A DNA stretch of 45,908 nucleotides from Chroogloeocystis siderophila 5.2 s.c.1 (GCF_001904655.1 NZ_MRCC01000026.1:1-45908), one strand, 5' to 3'. Shown: positions 35,301-45,273, counted from the first letter of the stretch. Made by a program: numbers and translations. Notes: generated by a model not told the origin, from the sequence alone.

Positions 35301-37236
35301 ACAATTTAGTCCCGCACTCTGGACAGAATTTGTTCGTGCTGACGTTTTTTGCACCGCAATCGCTGCAATAGATGAGTTCGGCTACTGTTTCCTCTTTGGG
35401 GCGTTCGGGTAAGCCAATCATTTGAGCATTGCTTTTACCTGGGGCAACCATAGGATAGCAGTTTTCATCGCGGGTTACGTGGGCGTCAACTAAAACAGGC
35501 CCATCATGCGCTAGCATTTCGGCGATCGCATCTTGCAATTCATTGCGACTGCGAATCACCATTCCCTTGATACCATAGGCTTTTGCCAGTAACTCAAAAT
35601 CTGGCATCGCCGGTTCCATATTTGAGGAAGAGTATCTTTCGCCATAAAACGCTTGTTGCCATTGACGTACCATGCCTTGCCAACCATTATTAATAATGAC
35701 TGTCTTGACATTAATGCCATAATGTGCTATTGTTCCTAACTCTTGGAGATTCATTTGGAAACTTGCATCGCCACTGATACAAATAACTTGCTCATCGGGT
35801 AACGCTACTTTTGCGCCTATTGCAGCAGGTAAGCCGAAGCCCATCGTTCCTAATCCAGCGCTGGAAATCCAACGACGCGGACCATTTTTCAAAAATTGTG
35901 CTGCCCACATTTGGTGTTGACCAACATCGGTTGTGTAGTACGCATCTGGGGCTTGGCGACCAACCTCAAAAATGACTTCTTGCGGTGCAATACTGTGGTC
36001 GTGGTGTGGTACGACTAAGGGATATTCTTCTCGCCAGCGGTTAATGCGATTGAGCCATTCTTGCGTTTGATTTGACGTACCAGAGATTCCCGCAGTGTGA
36101 GTGCGGCGCAATAATTCTTTGAGAACGTTGCGCACATCACCGACAATGGGTACATCGGGCGTGCGGTTTTTACCAACTTCTGCTGGATCGATGTCGATGT
36201 GAATGACTTTAGCGTGCGAGGCGAATTCATCTAACTTACCTGTGACGCGATCATCAAATCTTGCGCCAACACAAATAAGCAAGTCGCACTCACTCACCGC
36301 AAAATTCGCATACGCTGTACCGTGCATTCCTAACATTCCTACCGATAGCGGATGGTGTTCGTCAAACGCACCGATCCCCATCAGCGTTGTTGTTACAGGA
36401 ATATTAAATAATTCGGCGAGTTGTTTGACTTCAGCATGGGCATTTGCGGCGATCGCGCCACCACCTACATACAATAGCGGCTGCCGTGCTTGACGAATTA
36501 AGTCAATCGCTTGGACAATTTGCCGAGGATTTCCCTTGACCGTTGGGCGATACCCTGGTAGCTTAACGCTTCCTGGTTCTACAGGAATGTAGTCAAACTC
36601 TTCTAACCCAACGTCTTTCGGAACATCAATTAAAACAGGTCCTGGACGTCCAGAACTAGCGATGTAAAATGCTTCGGCGACGATGCGCGCCATATCTTTG
36701 GGGTCGCGCACGACATAAGAGTGCTTAACTATTGGTAGCGTGATCCCGTAGATATCAGTTTCTTGAAACGCATCCGTACCAATTGCCGCACGCGATACTT
36801 GTCCCGTAATAATCACCATCGGGATCGAGTCCATGTGTGCGGTAGCAATTCCTGTCACTAAATTTGTCGCCCCTGGACCGGAAGTTCCAAAACAGACTCC
36901 GACTTTTCCAGTTGCCCGCGCATAGCCGTCGGCTGCATGCGCCGCACCTTGTTCGTGTCTTACCAAAATGTGCTGAATTCCACCAGCAGCTTCGGCGCGA
37001 TACAGTTCATCGTAAATTGGGAGAATTGCACCACCAGGATAACCGAAAATGTGTGTGACACCGTGACGCTTAAGACTGTCAATCAAGGCATAACCACCGG
37101 TTGCCCGTTTTGGTGCTTTAATTGGTGGTGCTGAGACTTCGGGCTTGAGCCGAGGTTCAGTTTCTAAGGAGATGTTGTTTGATCGCGACTCTTCGTAGGG
37201 AACGCTTCGTGAACGCACTGGTAAGACCTCACGCAA
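35299..37236 (-). CDS. ilvB: Acetolactate synthase large subunit with C-terminal zinc ribbon
   Basis: This ThDP/FAD enzyme makes acetolactate or acetohydroxybutyrate, the first common step of valine, leucine and isoleucine synthesis. Motifs are complete: [14 protein letters not shown], the catalytic glutamate in [36 protein letters not shown], and the ThDP motif [22 protein letters not shown]. The last about 23 residues form a zinc ribbon, CSDCGAKN to FCPECGTKL, beyond the usual end near residue 620. The start is unclear: TTG 37236 gives an N-terminus ([18 protein letters not shown]) that looks like translated interspersed repeat, and there is no ATG before conserved sequence. The regulatory small subunit gene is not in this window. 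Confidence 0.94.
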   Translation of the reverse strand: MREVLPVRSRSVPYEESRSNNISLETEPRLKPEVSAPPIKAPKRATGGYALIDSLKRHGVTHIFGYPGGAILPIYDELYRAEAAGGIQHILVRHEQGAAHAADGYARATGKVGVCFGTSGPGATNLVTGIATAHMDSIPMVIITGQVSRAAIGTDAFQETDIYGITLPIVKHSYVVRDPKDMARIVAEAFYIASSGRPGPVLIDVPKDVGLEEFDYIPVEPGSVKLPGYRPTVKGNPRQIVQAIDLIRQARQPLLYVGGGAIAANAHAEVKQLAELFNIPVTTTLMGIGAFDEHHPLSVGMLGMHGTAYANFAVSECDLLICVGARFDDRVTGKLDEFASHAKVIHIDIDPAEVGKNRTPDVPIVGDVRNVLKELLRRTHTAGISGTSNQTQEWLNRINRWREEYPLVVPHHDHSIAPQEVIFEVGRQAPDAYYTTDVGQHQMWAAQFLKNGPRRWISSAGLGTMGFGLPAAIGAKVALPDEQVICISGDASFQMNLQELGTIAHYGINVKTVIINNGWQGMVRQWQQAFYGERYSSSNMEPAMPDFELLAKAYGIKGMVIRSRNELQDAIAEMLAHDGPVLVDAHVTRDENCYPMVAPGKSNAQMIGLPERPKEETVAELIYCSDCGAKNVSTNKFCPECGTKL

Positions 37237-37279
37237 TGGCTAACTTGATTAGGGTTGGCTTTTGTATTTTAAAATGCAT
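37229..37279 (-). promoter_or_regulatory. Possible 16-residue leader ORF overlapping the ilvB start
   Basis: ATG 37279 opens [16 protein letters not shown] and ends with a TGA that overlaps the TTG used as the ilvB start (TTGCGTGA). Five of 16 residues are Ile or Leu, so it could be a leader peptide controlling ilvB by amino-acid supply. It could instead be the original ilvB N-terminus now out of frame. Chance is also possible. Confidence 0.25.
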
Positions 37280-37459
37280 TTTAACTCGAAATTCTATTCT
37301 AATCTTCAGTGGAATTCTTGTGTCTAATAGTAGAAAAAATACTTGCAAAAATAAATATTACTTCTGACATTGCAGTATCACATCAATTCAAATTCTCGCA
37401 ATACATCCAAATCCTCTTTCCTGCACTCCCAATGTAAGGATCATGCAAGCAAAAGCGGA

Positions 37460-38719
37460 TCACAGCACATCGCGAAGCGTGCTGCGCGTGTTTTTCCATG
37501 CCCAAAATCCTACGATAACGACAAAAACACTCATTCCCAACAGCACAGCGCGTAAGCCGAGTGCATCTGTCAAAGGTCCTGCGATCGCCAGTGGTAAACT
37601 TAAGGCAATATTGACTGCATTGTTTTGAAATCCGAACACTTTACCATGCATTTCTGGCGGCGTTTGCTGTTGAATTAAAGTTTGCATTGGTACACCAATC
37701 AATGATGCACCTAAGCCGAGTAATGCACTTAATCCTAACCCAAGCGGTAAACTATTGGTAAAAGTAAATACCGCCAGCACAAACGCCATACTTAAAAATC
37801 CGTATAAAGGTAAAGGTTTATGGTGAAAGCGATCGCCCCAATGTCCTAAGACGCCTGCACCTAAAGCCATCCCGACTCCCGAAGCTGCTAATAAAAAGCC
37901 AAATTGTGTTTCTCTTAAACCAATTTCTGCTGCAAGCTCGATCGTCAAAACTGTTAATGCCGCGAATACGGAGTATAAAAGTGTTAATTGCAGCACCGCG
38001 TTCCACACCAAGCGATTGCGTTGGAGATAGCGCAAGCCTGCTTTGAAGTCACTCCAAGGATGAACCGTTCTTAACTTGATATCTGCGGGCGCTTTTTCTC
38101 TAAAAGTGACAAGTTGCATAATAACGCCAGAAAGTAAATACAACCCACCTACTAATAATTCTCCACCGTATTCAGTGTTCCAATTACGCGCCAAACTCAG
38201 CATAGGTTCTCCTACCGCAAAGCCGACGATTAATGCTCCCATTGTTGTTGTTGCAAATAAGGCATTTGCTGCCATTAAATTCTCTCGCCTTACCAACAGC
38301 GGAATTGCAGCTTGTTCTGCGGGTGCAAAAAACTGTGTCACCGTGGAGATAGTAAACGTCAGAATTAACAAAATTAAAAATTCTCTTGGCAACCACGGAA
38401 TAGCGATTGTGAGGATACCGCGCACTATATCTGCTGCAACAAGGACAGGTTTTTTTTGATAGCGATCGACAAAGATTCCGCCAGCCGAACCAAAGAAAAT
38501 TGCGGGTAGGGTAAATGCCAGCATGAGTGTAGATCGCATCGAGTTTTCCATACCTGGAGTTGTTTGATATTTCGCCAACAGTGCAATCAGCAAAACAAAG
38601 AAAACTTTATCAGCGATTTGGGAAAACAACTGCCCAATCCACATCAATATGAAAGGTTGATTCTTGAGTAAGGCGCGAAATCCTCTACCAAAATCGGGTG
38701 GTTCTTCAACAGGAAACAT
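37460..38719 (-). CDS. MFS exporter, EntS/MFS_3-like
   Basis: The 419-residue protein has about twelve membrane segments. It opens with FRALLKNQPFILMWIGQLFSQ and includes the MFS motif A-like GGIFVDRYQKKPVLVAADIVRG, FFAPAEQAAIPLLVRRENLM and GVPMQTLIQQQTPPEMHGKVFG, typical of the MFS_3 group that includes enterobactin exporter EntS and macrolide exporters. The substrate is unknown. The start is ATG 38719, and it lies just downstream of the small hydrolase-like gene on the same strand. Confidence 0.87.
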   Translation of the reverse strand: MFPVEEPPDFGRGFRALLKNQPFILMWIGQLFSQIADKVFFVLLIALLAKYQTTPGMENSMRSTLMLAFTLPAIFFGSAGGIFVDRYQKKPVLVAADIVRGILTIAIPWLPREFLILLILTFTISTVTQFFAPAEQAAIPLLVRRENLMAANALFATTTMGALIVGFAVGEPMLSLARNWNTEYGGELLVGGLYLLSGVIMQLVTFREKAPADIKLRTVHPWSDFKAGLRYLQRNRLVWNAVLQLTLLYSVFAALTVLTIELAAEIGLRETQFGFLLAASGVGMALGAGVLGHWGDRFHHKPLPLYGFLSMAFVLAVFTFTNSLPLGLGLSALLGLGASLIGVPMQTLIQQQTPPEMHGKVFGFQNNAVNIALSLPLAIAGPLTDALGLRAVLLGMSVFVVIVGFWAWKNTRSTLRDVL

Positions 38720-38790
38720 AAACTTAGAAGTTAGGAGCGAGTGAATGGATAATTAAAGTAATAATGACTAGCTATAAGCACACAAGTCGG

Positions 38791-39348
38791 TCAACTAGCA
38801 TTTCTGATTTTGTATTGCTCTAACAGCATAATCAAAAATTCAGCAGCAGTCAGAGATATTAAAGGTTGTGAGTTTTCTACGTAACAGCCAGAAACATTTT
38901 GTGGCGATCGCCATAATGTTAAATGATCGACCGCAGGTTCGGCATAGAAATTAGCACTACCACTTCCTAGCATCGCAGAACTCCAGTGCGTAAAGTAATC
39001 ATGACTGAGGCGATGTAAAGGAAAGTTGCCAAAAAGGGGAACTCCCCAACCGTCGATTGCAATCAAAGCTAAGACTTGTCCGCCTAAACTTTGCCACAGG
39101 CTTGCTGCTGTAATTGCACCGACTACGCCTGCACTAAAAGCGATAAAGACAACGGCGGGCGATGACTGCTGCGGATCGCCAAGCTGCGATTGTAAAAACT
39201 GCAAAATGTGGAGTGGTGACAACACTGTATAGTCGTGCGTTGGAAAAACCAAAAAATTGTTGACATAACTCGAAGTGGCGTTTAGCCCTTGAATAAATTC
39301 TTGCGTCAATTCGGGTGCGTGAACACCTGGACAGATTACGATAGACAC
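38791..39348 (-). CDS. Small alpha/beta-hydrolase-like protein, cyanobacterial
   Basis: The 185-residue protein starts MSIVICPGVHAPELTQEFI. It contains a nucleophile-elbow-like AVVFIAFSAGVVGAITAA, where the serine sits in FSAG, then LIAIDGWGVPLFGNFPLHRLSHDYFTHW. A candidate late acidic/His position is DHLTLW. This is short for the fold and the function is unknown; I recall similar proteins in other cyanobacteria. The start appears to be GTG 39348. It is transcribed toward the MFS gene. Confidence 0.7.
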   Translation of the reverse strand: MSIVICPGVHAPELTQEFIQGLNATSSYVNNFLVFPTHDYTVLSPLHILQFLQSQLGDPQQSSPAVVFIAFSAGVVGAITAASLWQSLGGQVLALIAIDGWGVPLFGNFPLHRLSHDYFTHWSSAMLGSGSANFYAEPAVDHLTLWRSPQNVSGCYVENSQPLISLTAAEFLIMLLEQYKIRNAS

Positions 39349-39458
39349 CAGTCTTTAGAGGTAAAAAGATTCCGTGAACTTACTCTAGTCATCTTGGGCG
39401 GCATTAAAGCAAACTTTAATGACTCAATTGCAACAAGTCATGCAGGAATAAAGCAGAG

Positions 39459-40889
39459 ATGGACTCAACAATGAGCCAAGGGGTGAAAGGTAACACCGAT
39501 TCATCACCAGACGAAGTTGCCAGACTACAAGCACTTTACCAGTGCCACATTCTTGATACGGCTCCTGAAAAAAACCTTTGATGGAATTACGACCTTAGCT
39601 GCATACATTTGTCAGACACCTATTGCTCACATTAGCTTGGTCGATACGCAACGTCAATGGTTTAAATCGAAGGTGGGAATCACAACAACAGAAACCCCGC
39701 GTTGTTTTTCTTTTTGTACGCATACTATTAGTCAATCGGATATTTTCATTATTCCAGACACCTTAGCTGATGAACACTTTGCCACAAGTCTACTAGTAAC
39801 TTCAGATCCTTATATTCGCTTTTATGCAGGCGTACCTCTGACTACGGTTGAAGGTTACAGTATAGGCGCGCTATGTATCATGGATTATGTTCTGCGAGAA
39901 CTCACTTTTGCCCAGGTAGAAGCATTACGGAAACTTGCGCTTCAAACGATTTAACTAATCGAGTTATGCCGGAATTTGGGAGAATTGGATAGTGCTATGA
40001 TTCGACGTCAAAAAATAAAACAAGGTAGTTCTTTCCTCAAAAATGTTGCAGCAGGATTTGGTTTAACTTCGCTAATTTTAATTATTATTAGTATTGTTTC
40101 CTACCGTAATCTGAATGGGCTTATTCGCACTTACAACCAAGCAATAAACTCGCATAAAATCCTAGAAAAACTAGAAGCTGTAGTTTCTCAAATGAAAGAT
40201 GTGGAAACTGGGCAGCGTGGTTATGTTATTACTGGTCAGGACAATTATTTAGAGCCATACAATGCAGCAACTGTTTCAGTTACTCAACAACTCAAAGAGT
40301 TGAGATATTTAATAGGAAACAATCCAAAGTATCAGCAACATCTGAAGAAACTTGAGTTACTCATTAAGCAGAGAATTGCTGTCAGTCAGTATGTAATTGA
40401 TACACGAAAGAAATTTGATTTTGAAACGGCGAAGAAATTGAACAGCAAGAAAATGCAATTTTAGAGCAGCGATCGCGACAAGCTCAAGCAAATTCTTACT
40501 TTACAGTTTCTGCCTTTACCGCTGGTATTATACTCAATTTGTGTTTGCTTTGTAGAATATATTATTTCACATATCGAGAAATTAATCAGCGCCAGCAAAC
40601 TGAGCTTATCCTCGAACAAGAGCATGACTTTACCTCCGCAGTACTCAATACAAGTGGTGCGTTAGTTCTCGTTACGGATACTCAAGGTAAAATTGTGCGT
40701 TTTAATCAAGCTTGTGAAAAGTTAACTGGCTATGTTTTTAGTGAAGTTAGAGGTAAGAATTTTTGGAATTTAGTTATTTCTCCAGAGGATATCACGCAAG
40801 TGATCGCCTTATTTCGCCAGGTACAAACTGAGTTTCCGCAGCAATGTGAAAGTTACTGGATAACGAAGAATGGCGATCGCCGCTTTTGA
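39459..40889 (+). pseudogene. Broken sensor gene: GAF-TM-CHASE3-TM-PAS, no output domain left
   Basis: Joined across three breaks, the frame reads as one sensor. ATG 39459 gives SSPDEVARLQALYQCHILDT, typical of GAF-sensor N-termini. A run of seven A (39568-39574) shifts the frame so it stops at 39579; with one A fewer it continues PEKTFDGITTLAAYICQTP into the GAF domain. A TAA at 39952 interrupts just before LIELCRNLGELDSAM, which continues in the same frame. Next come a membrane helix (SLILIIISIVSYRNL) and a CHASE3 domain (VETGQRGYVITGQDNYLEPY). Near 40,430 about 15 expected residues are missing and the frame changes again to EIEQQENAILEQRSRQAQA, a second helix and a PAS domain (VLNTSGALVLVTDTQGKIVR). 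It ends at TGA 40887 with no kinase or GGDEF domain. Confidence 0.85.
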
Positions 40890-41266
40890 GGTATTCGCAC
40901 CACTCATTAACCCAACACTGGTTACGAGTAACACACTCAATACCCAAGAAATCGAGAAGCTTTTATTCATAAGTTAACTCCTCAGAGGGATGCTTACAAA
41001 TTACCAGTAGAGTGTGACGGTTATGTAATTAACTTATGGCAACCACATGACTAGTCGTTAGAAAACTGTAAAGTAAAGATTAGCAATAGACTAGCGCGAC
41101 GATAGTAGTTTTCAGCCTATATAGCAAGCCTTCAATTTAATATCTCGCTGTTAACTGGTAACTGCAAACTGTTGACCTAGACTTGTCATTTGAGATTTAT
41201 GTTGGCGTCACATGAATGACAATTTAAAGAAATAACATCTGACTAAAGATAGAATAAGCTAAATAA
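40890..41266. other. Intergenic region after the broken sensor gene
   Basis: About 375 bases with no convincing ORF. It includes a TTAACTGGTAACTGCAAACTG stretch near 41,150 that resembles short cyanobacterial repeats. The promoter of the following esterase gene should lie near its right end, but I could not assign it. Confidence 0.45.
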
Positions 41267-42178
41267 ATGAAATTTTCTCGAAAGGTTTTCATTAGCTTTG
41301 TGGGGGCGAGCGTGATTCTTACTGCTATTGGTTACTGGTACGTATTTATTGAAGGTGCGCCGCAATTCGATCCACCACAAGAAGAAACAACAAAAGAAAC
41401 AGGGCTGACGTTTCAACTTGCGAGTTTTGATAGTCAAGCAATGCGTTCACCTCGCACTTACGGTATCATTTTGCCACCAAATTACAGTCAAAACCAGCAA
41501 AAGCGCTACCCAGTAATTTTTCTACTACATGGTGGTCATGATGATGCACGTGCTTATGCCGACAAATATGCAATCATAACTGTGTTACATGACTTGTACG
41601 TAAGTAAAAAGTTACCGCCATCAATAGTGATTACACCAGATGGTAACGATAATCGCGGTTCGAGTCCTTTATGGGATCCTGACTATTATGATGGACCGAA
41701 TGGTAAGGTGGGAACATTAATCGGTTCAGAGTTAGTACAAGTTGTTCAATCGCGCTACCGAACGCTAGAAAATCCGCAGTTTTGGGCGATGGGTGGTATA
41801 TCGTCAGGAGGTTGGGGAGCCTTGAATATTGGGTTACATCATTTGAACAACTTCAATATTTTATTTAGCCATGGCGGTTATTTTACAGATAATAGTGGTT
41901 GGCAAAATAGCCCGCAACAATTTATACAAACTTTGCCTACCCAGGAGCGTCAACGGTTGCGGATTTATTTAGATGCAGGTCAAAACGATACCGATTTTCT
42001 AGCTTCTACCCAAACTTTTCACAAAACGTTAAATCGGTTAGGAATCGCCAATGTTTTCTATACCTTTCCTGGCGGACATGGTTTATCGGGAGCAGATATC
42101 GGTTGGAACTACTTTCACAAGCATTTGTACGATTCACTCGCGTATGTGGGAATGCAGTTTATGCAAGCTGAGAAATGA
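41267..42178 (+). CDS. Esterase D/alpha-beta hydrolase family exported esterase
   Basis: The 303-residue protein has an N-terminal membrane anchor (VFISFVGASVILTAIGYWYV). The fold motifs are YGIILPPNYSQN, YPVIFLLHGGHDDARAYADK, ITPDGNDNRG, the nucleophile elbow GGISSGGWGALN with serine 179, an acid candidate in DAGQNDTDF and the histidine in FPGGHGLSG. Together these indicate a complete catalytic triad. The family includes feruloyl and siderophore-type esterases and mycolyltransferase-like enzymes; the substrate is unknown. It lies 89 bases upstream of the MprF-like gene on the same strand. Confidence 0.88.
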   Translation: MKFSRKVFISFVGASVILTAIGYWYVFIEGAPQFDPPQEETTKETGLTFQLASFDSQAMRSPRTYGIILPPNYSQNQQKRYPVIFLLHGGHDDARAYADKYAIITVLHDLYVSKKLPPSIVITPDGNDNRGSSPLWDPDYYDGPNGKVGTLIGSELVQVVQSRYRTLENPQFWAMGGISSGGWGALNIGLHHLNNFNILFSHGGYFTDNSGWQNSPQQFIQTLPTQERQRLRIYLDAGQNDTDFLASTQTFHKTLNRLGIANVFYTFPGGHGLSGADIGWNYFHKHLYDSLAYVGMQFMQAEK

Positions 42179-42267
42179 TAATTGGTCGTTGTCATTATTC
42201 AATATCACCCATGACCGATGATCGAATCTAAAAAACTGTTTAGTGATATCCACCCATTTTTAAAGCT

Positions 42268-43935
42268 ATGCGCGATCGCACCAGAACTCGGCTTGGACTT
42301 TGGACAGCAGCAATTCTGACCGGATTAGTTGGAGTTGTGAATCTAATATCAGCTGTAACTCCTAGTTTACCAGAGCGGATTCGCTGGTTAGAACAAATTT
42401 TTCCGTTTGAAGTGCGGGCGGGCGGTCATATCTTTGCAGCACTTACGGGGTTTATTTTACTGACGCTAGCAACTAACCTTTTACGACGCAAACGTGTTGC
42501 TTGGATACTGACGATCACCTTATTAGTTATCTCGATTCTTAGCCACTTACTCAAAGGACTCGACTATGAAGAGAGTTTACTTTCTGGGGTAGTGCTGGTG
42601 CAATTAATAGTCATGCGCCGTACCTTTTGCGCAAAATCAGATCTGCCTTCGCTAGCGCAGGGAGTGCGAGCTTTACTCGCGGCGTTGCTGTTTACACTCG
42701 CGTATGGAACTGTTGGATTTTACTTACTAGACCGCCAATATTCGATGAATTTTAGCCTGAGTGGGGCTTTATTTCAGACCTTGGCGATGTTTTTTACCGC
42801 TGATAATGCGGGACTGCAACCAAGAACGCGCTACGGTAGCTTTTTTGCAAATTCAATCTATATTATTGGTGCCGTGACTTTTGGTTACGCATTGCTGCTG
42901 CTACTACGTCCTGTATTGCTGCGTAATGCGGCTGCTCCGACCGAGCGACAACGGGCAAAAGCAATTGTACAGCAGTATGGTCGCTCGTCTTTGGCGCGGT
43001 TTGCTCTGTTAGATGATAAGTTTTACTACTTTAGTCCTTTGGGTCAAAGTGTGATCGCATATGTTCCTAAAGGACGCGGTGCGGTTGCATTAGGTGATCC
43101 GATTGGTCCTGTTGAAGATCGCCGCGAAGTCATTTTTGGCTTTCAGCAGTTCTGCGAACGTAACGACTGGTATCCGGCTTTTTATCAAACTTTGCCTGAC
43201 AATCTTGAACTTTACCAATCCTTGGGCTTTCAGGTATTACAAATCGGCGAAGAAGCGATCGTTGATTTGAAAACATTCACTTTACAAGGAAAAGCTGGTA
43301 AAAACTTTCGCACCGCCGTTAATCGTTTTACGAAGTCGGGGTATCAAGTCAAGTTTTACGAACCACCGATTGCTGATGAGTTATTACGCCAGTTAAAAAC
43401 TGTCAGCGATGAATGGCTAAAGCTGATGCAAGGTTCAGAAAAGCGGTTTTCTTTGGGTTGGTTTGAGCAAGCTTATCTACGTGAGTGTGAAATTGCGGCG
43501 GTAGAAACTGCTGATGGCAATATTATTGCTTTTGCGAACGTGGTTCCAGAGTATCAACTTAACGAAATTACGATCGATTTGATGCGACATCGCCAAGATA
43601 TTGAACATGGCGCGATGGATTTTTTATTTGTTTCGATGTTCCAGCATTTTCAAGCGCAAGGTTATGACGGGTTTAATCTTGGTCTTTCGGCGTTATCGGG
43701 AGTTGGTGGAAGTGCATCACCGCGTTTGGAAAAAGTCTTAGCGTATCTTTACGAGCATTTGAATCGATTTTATAACTTTAAAGGATTGCACGAGTATAAA
43801 GACAAGTTTCACCCGCGTTGGGAGACGCGCTATCTTGTGTATCCTAGCTGGAGTGCGCTTCCTGCGGTTGTGATTGCTTTAGTCCGCGCTGATTCTGGCG
43901 ATCGCTTGTTGGATTATTTTAAACCAGGCGCATGA
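42268..43935 (+). CDS. Phosphatidylglycerol lysyltransferase-domain (MprF/DUF2156) membrane protein
   Basis: The predicted enzyme transfers an amino acid from aminoacyl-tRNA to phosphatidylglycerol, altering surface charge. About residues 10-215 hold six or so membrane segments, fewer than the flippase of full-length MprF (555 residues here against about 850). The C-terminal synthase domain (about 230-545) shows KFYYFSPLGQSVIAYVPKGR, GAVALGDPIGPVEDR, AGKNFRTAVNRFTKSGY, WFEQAYLRECEIAAVE, EITIDLMRHRQDIEHGAMDF and FYNFKGLHEYKDKFHPRWE, all typical. The last residues are GDRLLDYFKPGA; a copy of this 3' tip occurs at 45,274. It is probably an operon with the next two genes. Confidence 0.88.
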   Translation: MRDRTRTRLGLWTAAILTGLVGVVNLISAVTPSLPERIRWLEQIFPFEVRAGGHIFAALTGFILLTLATNLLRRKRVAWILTITLLVISILSHLLKGLDYEESLLSGVVLVQLIVMRRTFCAKSDLPSLAQGVRALLAALLFTLAYGTVGFYLLDRQYSMNFSLSGALFQTLAMFFTADNAGLQPRTRYGSFFANSIYIIGAVTFGYALLLLLRPVLLRNAAAPTERQRAKAIVQQYGRSSLARFALLDDKFYYFSPLGQSVIAYVPKGRGAVALGDPIGPVEDRREVIFGFQQFCERNDWYPAFYQTLPDNLELYQSLGFQVLQIGEEAIVDLKTFTLQGKAGKNFRTAVNRFTKSGYQVKFYEPPIADELLRQLKTVSDEWLKLMQGSEKRFSLGWFEQAYLRECEIAAVETADGNIIAFANVVPEYQLNEITIDLMRHRQDIEHGAMDFLFVSMFQHFQAQGYDGFNLGLSALSGVGGSASPRLEKVLAYLYEHLNRFYNFKGLHEYKDKFHPRWETRYLVYPSWSALPAVVIALVRADSGDRLLDYFKPGA

Positions 43936-43936
43936 T

Positions 43937-44122
43937 ATGCAAAGCAATGTCTTTCCTTGGTTCTTTTTGTCTCAAGTAGCACCTGTGTTGGTGAGTTTTA
44001 TACTAGTCAGCTTAGCAATTTGGATGGTTAATCAATTTCGCAAGTATCATCCTCTTAAAGTTCTGATATTAGGAATTTATGCGCTACAGCGACAACGGAA
44101 ACCCCAAGGTACATCTCAATGA
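43937..44122 (+). CDS. Small single-span membrane protein
   Basis: The 61-residue protein has a hydrophobic N-terminal half (FFLSQVAPVLVSFILVSLAI) and a basic tail (YALQRQRKPQGTSQ). The ATG comes one base after the upstream TGA, and its own TGA overlaps the next ATG (ATGA). That tight placement supports a real gene in an operon between the MprF-like and AI-2E-family genes. I do not recognise it. Confidence 0.6.
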   Translation: MQSNVFPWFFLSQVAPVLVSFILVSLAIWMVNQFRKYHPLKVLILGIYALQRQRKPQGTSQ

Positions 44123-45201
44123 AAATATTTGCAGCTTTACCGCGATGGGTTACTTGGGGACTAACACTACCGCTGCTTATCCTCAATGGTTGGGTGTTGC
44201 TCATTGTATTGAATTATTTTCAGTCGATTGTATCTGTGTTTGTGACCGCGATGCTGCTGGCGTTTGTGTTAAGTTACCCAGTCAATTTGTTACAGCGATT
44301 TCGCCTATCTCGAACGCGTGCTGTGTTACTGGTGTTGTTACTGACGATCGCGCTATTGGTAATTTTAGGTATCACTTTAATTCCACTTTTAATTGAGCAG
44401 GTAAATGAACTCGCTAACAATATTCCACTCTGGATTGATTCAGGTAGTCAACAGCTACAGGCACTTCAATCTTGGGCAAATGCGCGTCGCTTACCTGTAG
44501 ATGTCAGTAAACTTACAGTTCAACTCGAAGAACGGATACCAACTCAATTGCAAGCAATTAGTGGTGCTATTCTCACATTTTTGTTGAATGCGATCGGTAG
44601 TGTGTTGAATTTGATGCTCACGATTGTTTTAACCTTCTATTTACTGCTGCATGGCGATCGTGTCTGGGATGGTATTTTTCAATGGTTCCCCCATAGAACG
44701 AGTGTTCGCATTCGTCATGCCTTTCGCCAAAATTTTCACAACTATTTTCTAGGACAAGCAATGTTAGCCGTATTGATGGGAAGCGTGATGACTCTCGCGT
44801 TTTTAGTCATCCGAGTTCCGTTTGGTCTATTGTTTGGGCTAGGAGTTGGGGTAATGGCGTTGTTTCCGTTTGGGGTTGCTTTGGGCATTACGTTGGTTAG
44901 CCTGCTGACTGCTTTGCATAGTATCTGGCTGGGGTTAAGAGTGCTAGTTGTCGCCACGATTGTCGATCAACTCATCGAAAATGGCATTGCACCTCAGTTA
45001 ATTGGCGGTTTTACAGGGCTGAATCCTGTCTGGATTCTCTTTTCTTTATTAGTAGGTGCAAAGATTGGAGGTTTTCTCGGTCTTGTTGTCGCGGTTCCAT
45101 TTGCCAGTTCTATCAAAAGTATTGTAGATAGCTTATCTGTTCCTGGACGTCGGATTGGCTCCTCGCCTGATAAAGAGGCATCAACTCCTACTACTCCTTG
45201 A
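44119..45201 (+). CDS. AI-2E family (UPF0118) transporter
   Basis: The 360-residue membrane protein has two N-terminal hairpin helices (VSVFVTAMLLAFVLSYPVNLL, LVLLLTIALLVILGITLIPL), an intervening extracytoplasmic helical segment (about 95-150), then LTIVLTFYLLLHGDRVWDGI, the conserved FRQNFHNYFLGQAMLAVLMG, and terminal helices including GLLFGLGVGVMALFPFGVAL, LIENGIAPQLIGGFTGLNPV and GFLGLVVAVPFAS. This family includes the AI-2 exporter TqsA and Na+/H+-related proteins; cyanobacterial members have no fixed substrate. Its ATG overlaps the preceding small gene by four bases. Confidence 0.9.
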   Translation: MKIFAALPRWVTWGLTLPLLILNGWVLLIVLNYFQSIVSVFVTAMLLAFVLSYPVNLLQRFRLSRTRAVLLVLLLTIALLVILGITLIPLLIEQVNELANNIPLWIDSGSQQLQALQSWANARRLPVDVSKLTVQLEERIPTQLQAISGAILTFLLNAIGSVLNLMLTIVLTFYLLLHGDRVWDGIFQWFPHRTSVRIRHAFRQNFHNYFLGQAMLAVLMGSVMTLAFLVIRVPFGLLFGLGVGVMALFPFGVALGITLVSLLTALHSIWLGLRVLVVATIVDQLIENGIAPQLIGGFTGLNPVWILFSLLVGAKIGGFLGLVVAVPFASSIKSIVDSLSVPGRRIGSSPDKEASTPTTP

Positions 45202-45273
45202 TTAGCTCAATATAAATAGACAATAGTTTGATAATTGAAATCTGTTGTTGATTTACCTAGGTGAAGTGATATT

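Noticed and set aside
39568-39574. Programmed frameshift at the A7 run
   Set aside because: The gene has three further inactivating changes downstream, so decay or a sequence error is a simpler explanation.
44079-44396. 105-codon plus-strand frame at the start of the AI-2E gene
   Set aside because: Overlaps the AI-2E-family gene and the small membrane gene out of frame; those have better composition and coupled starts.
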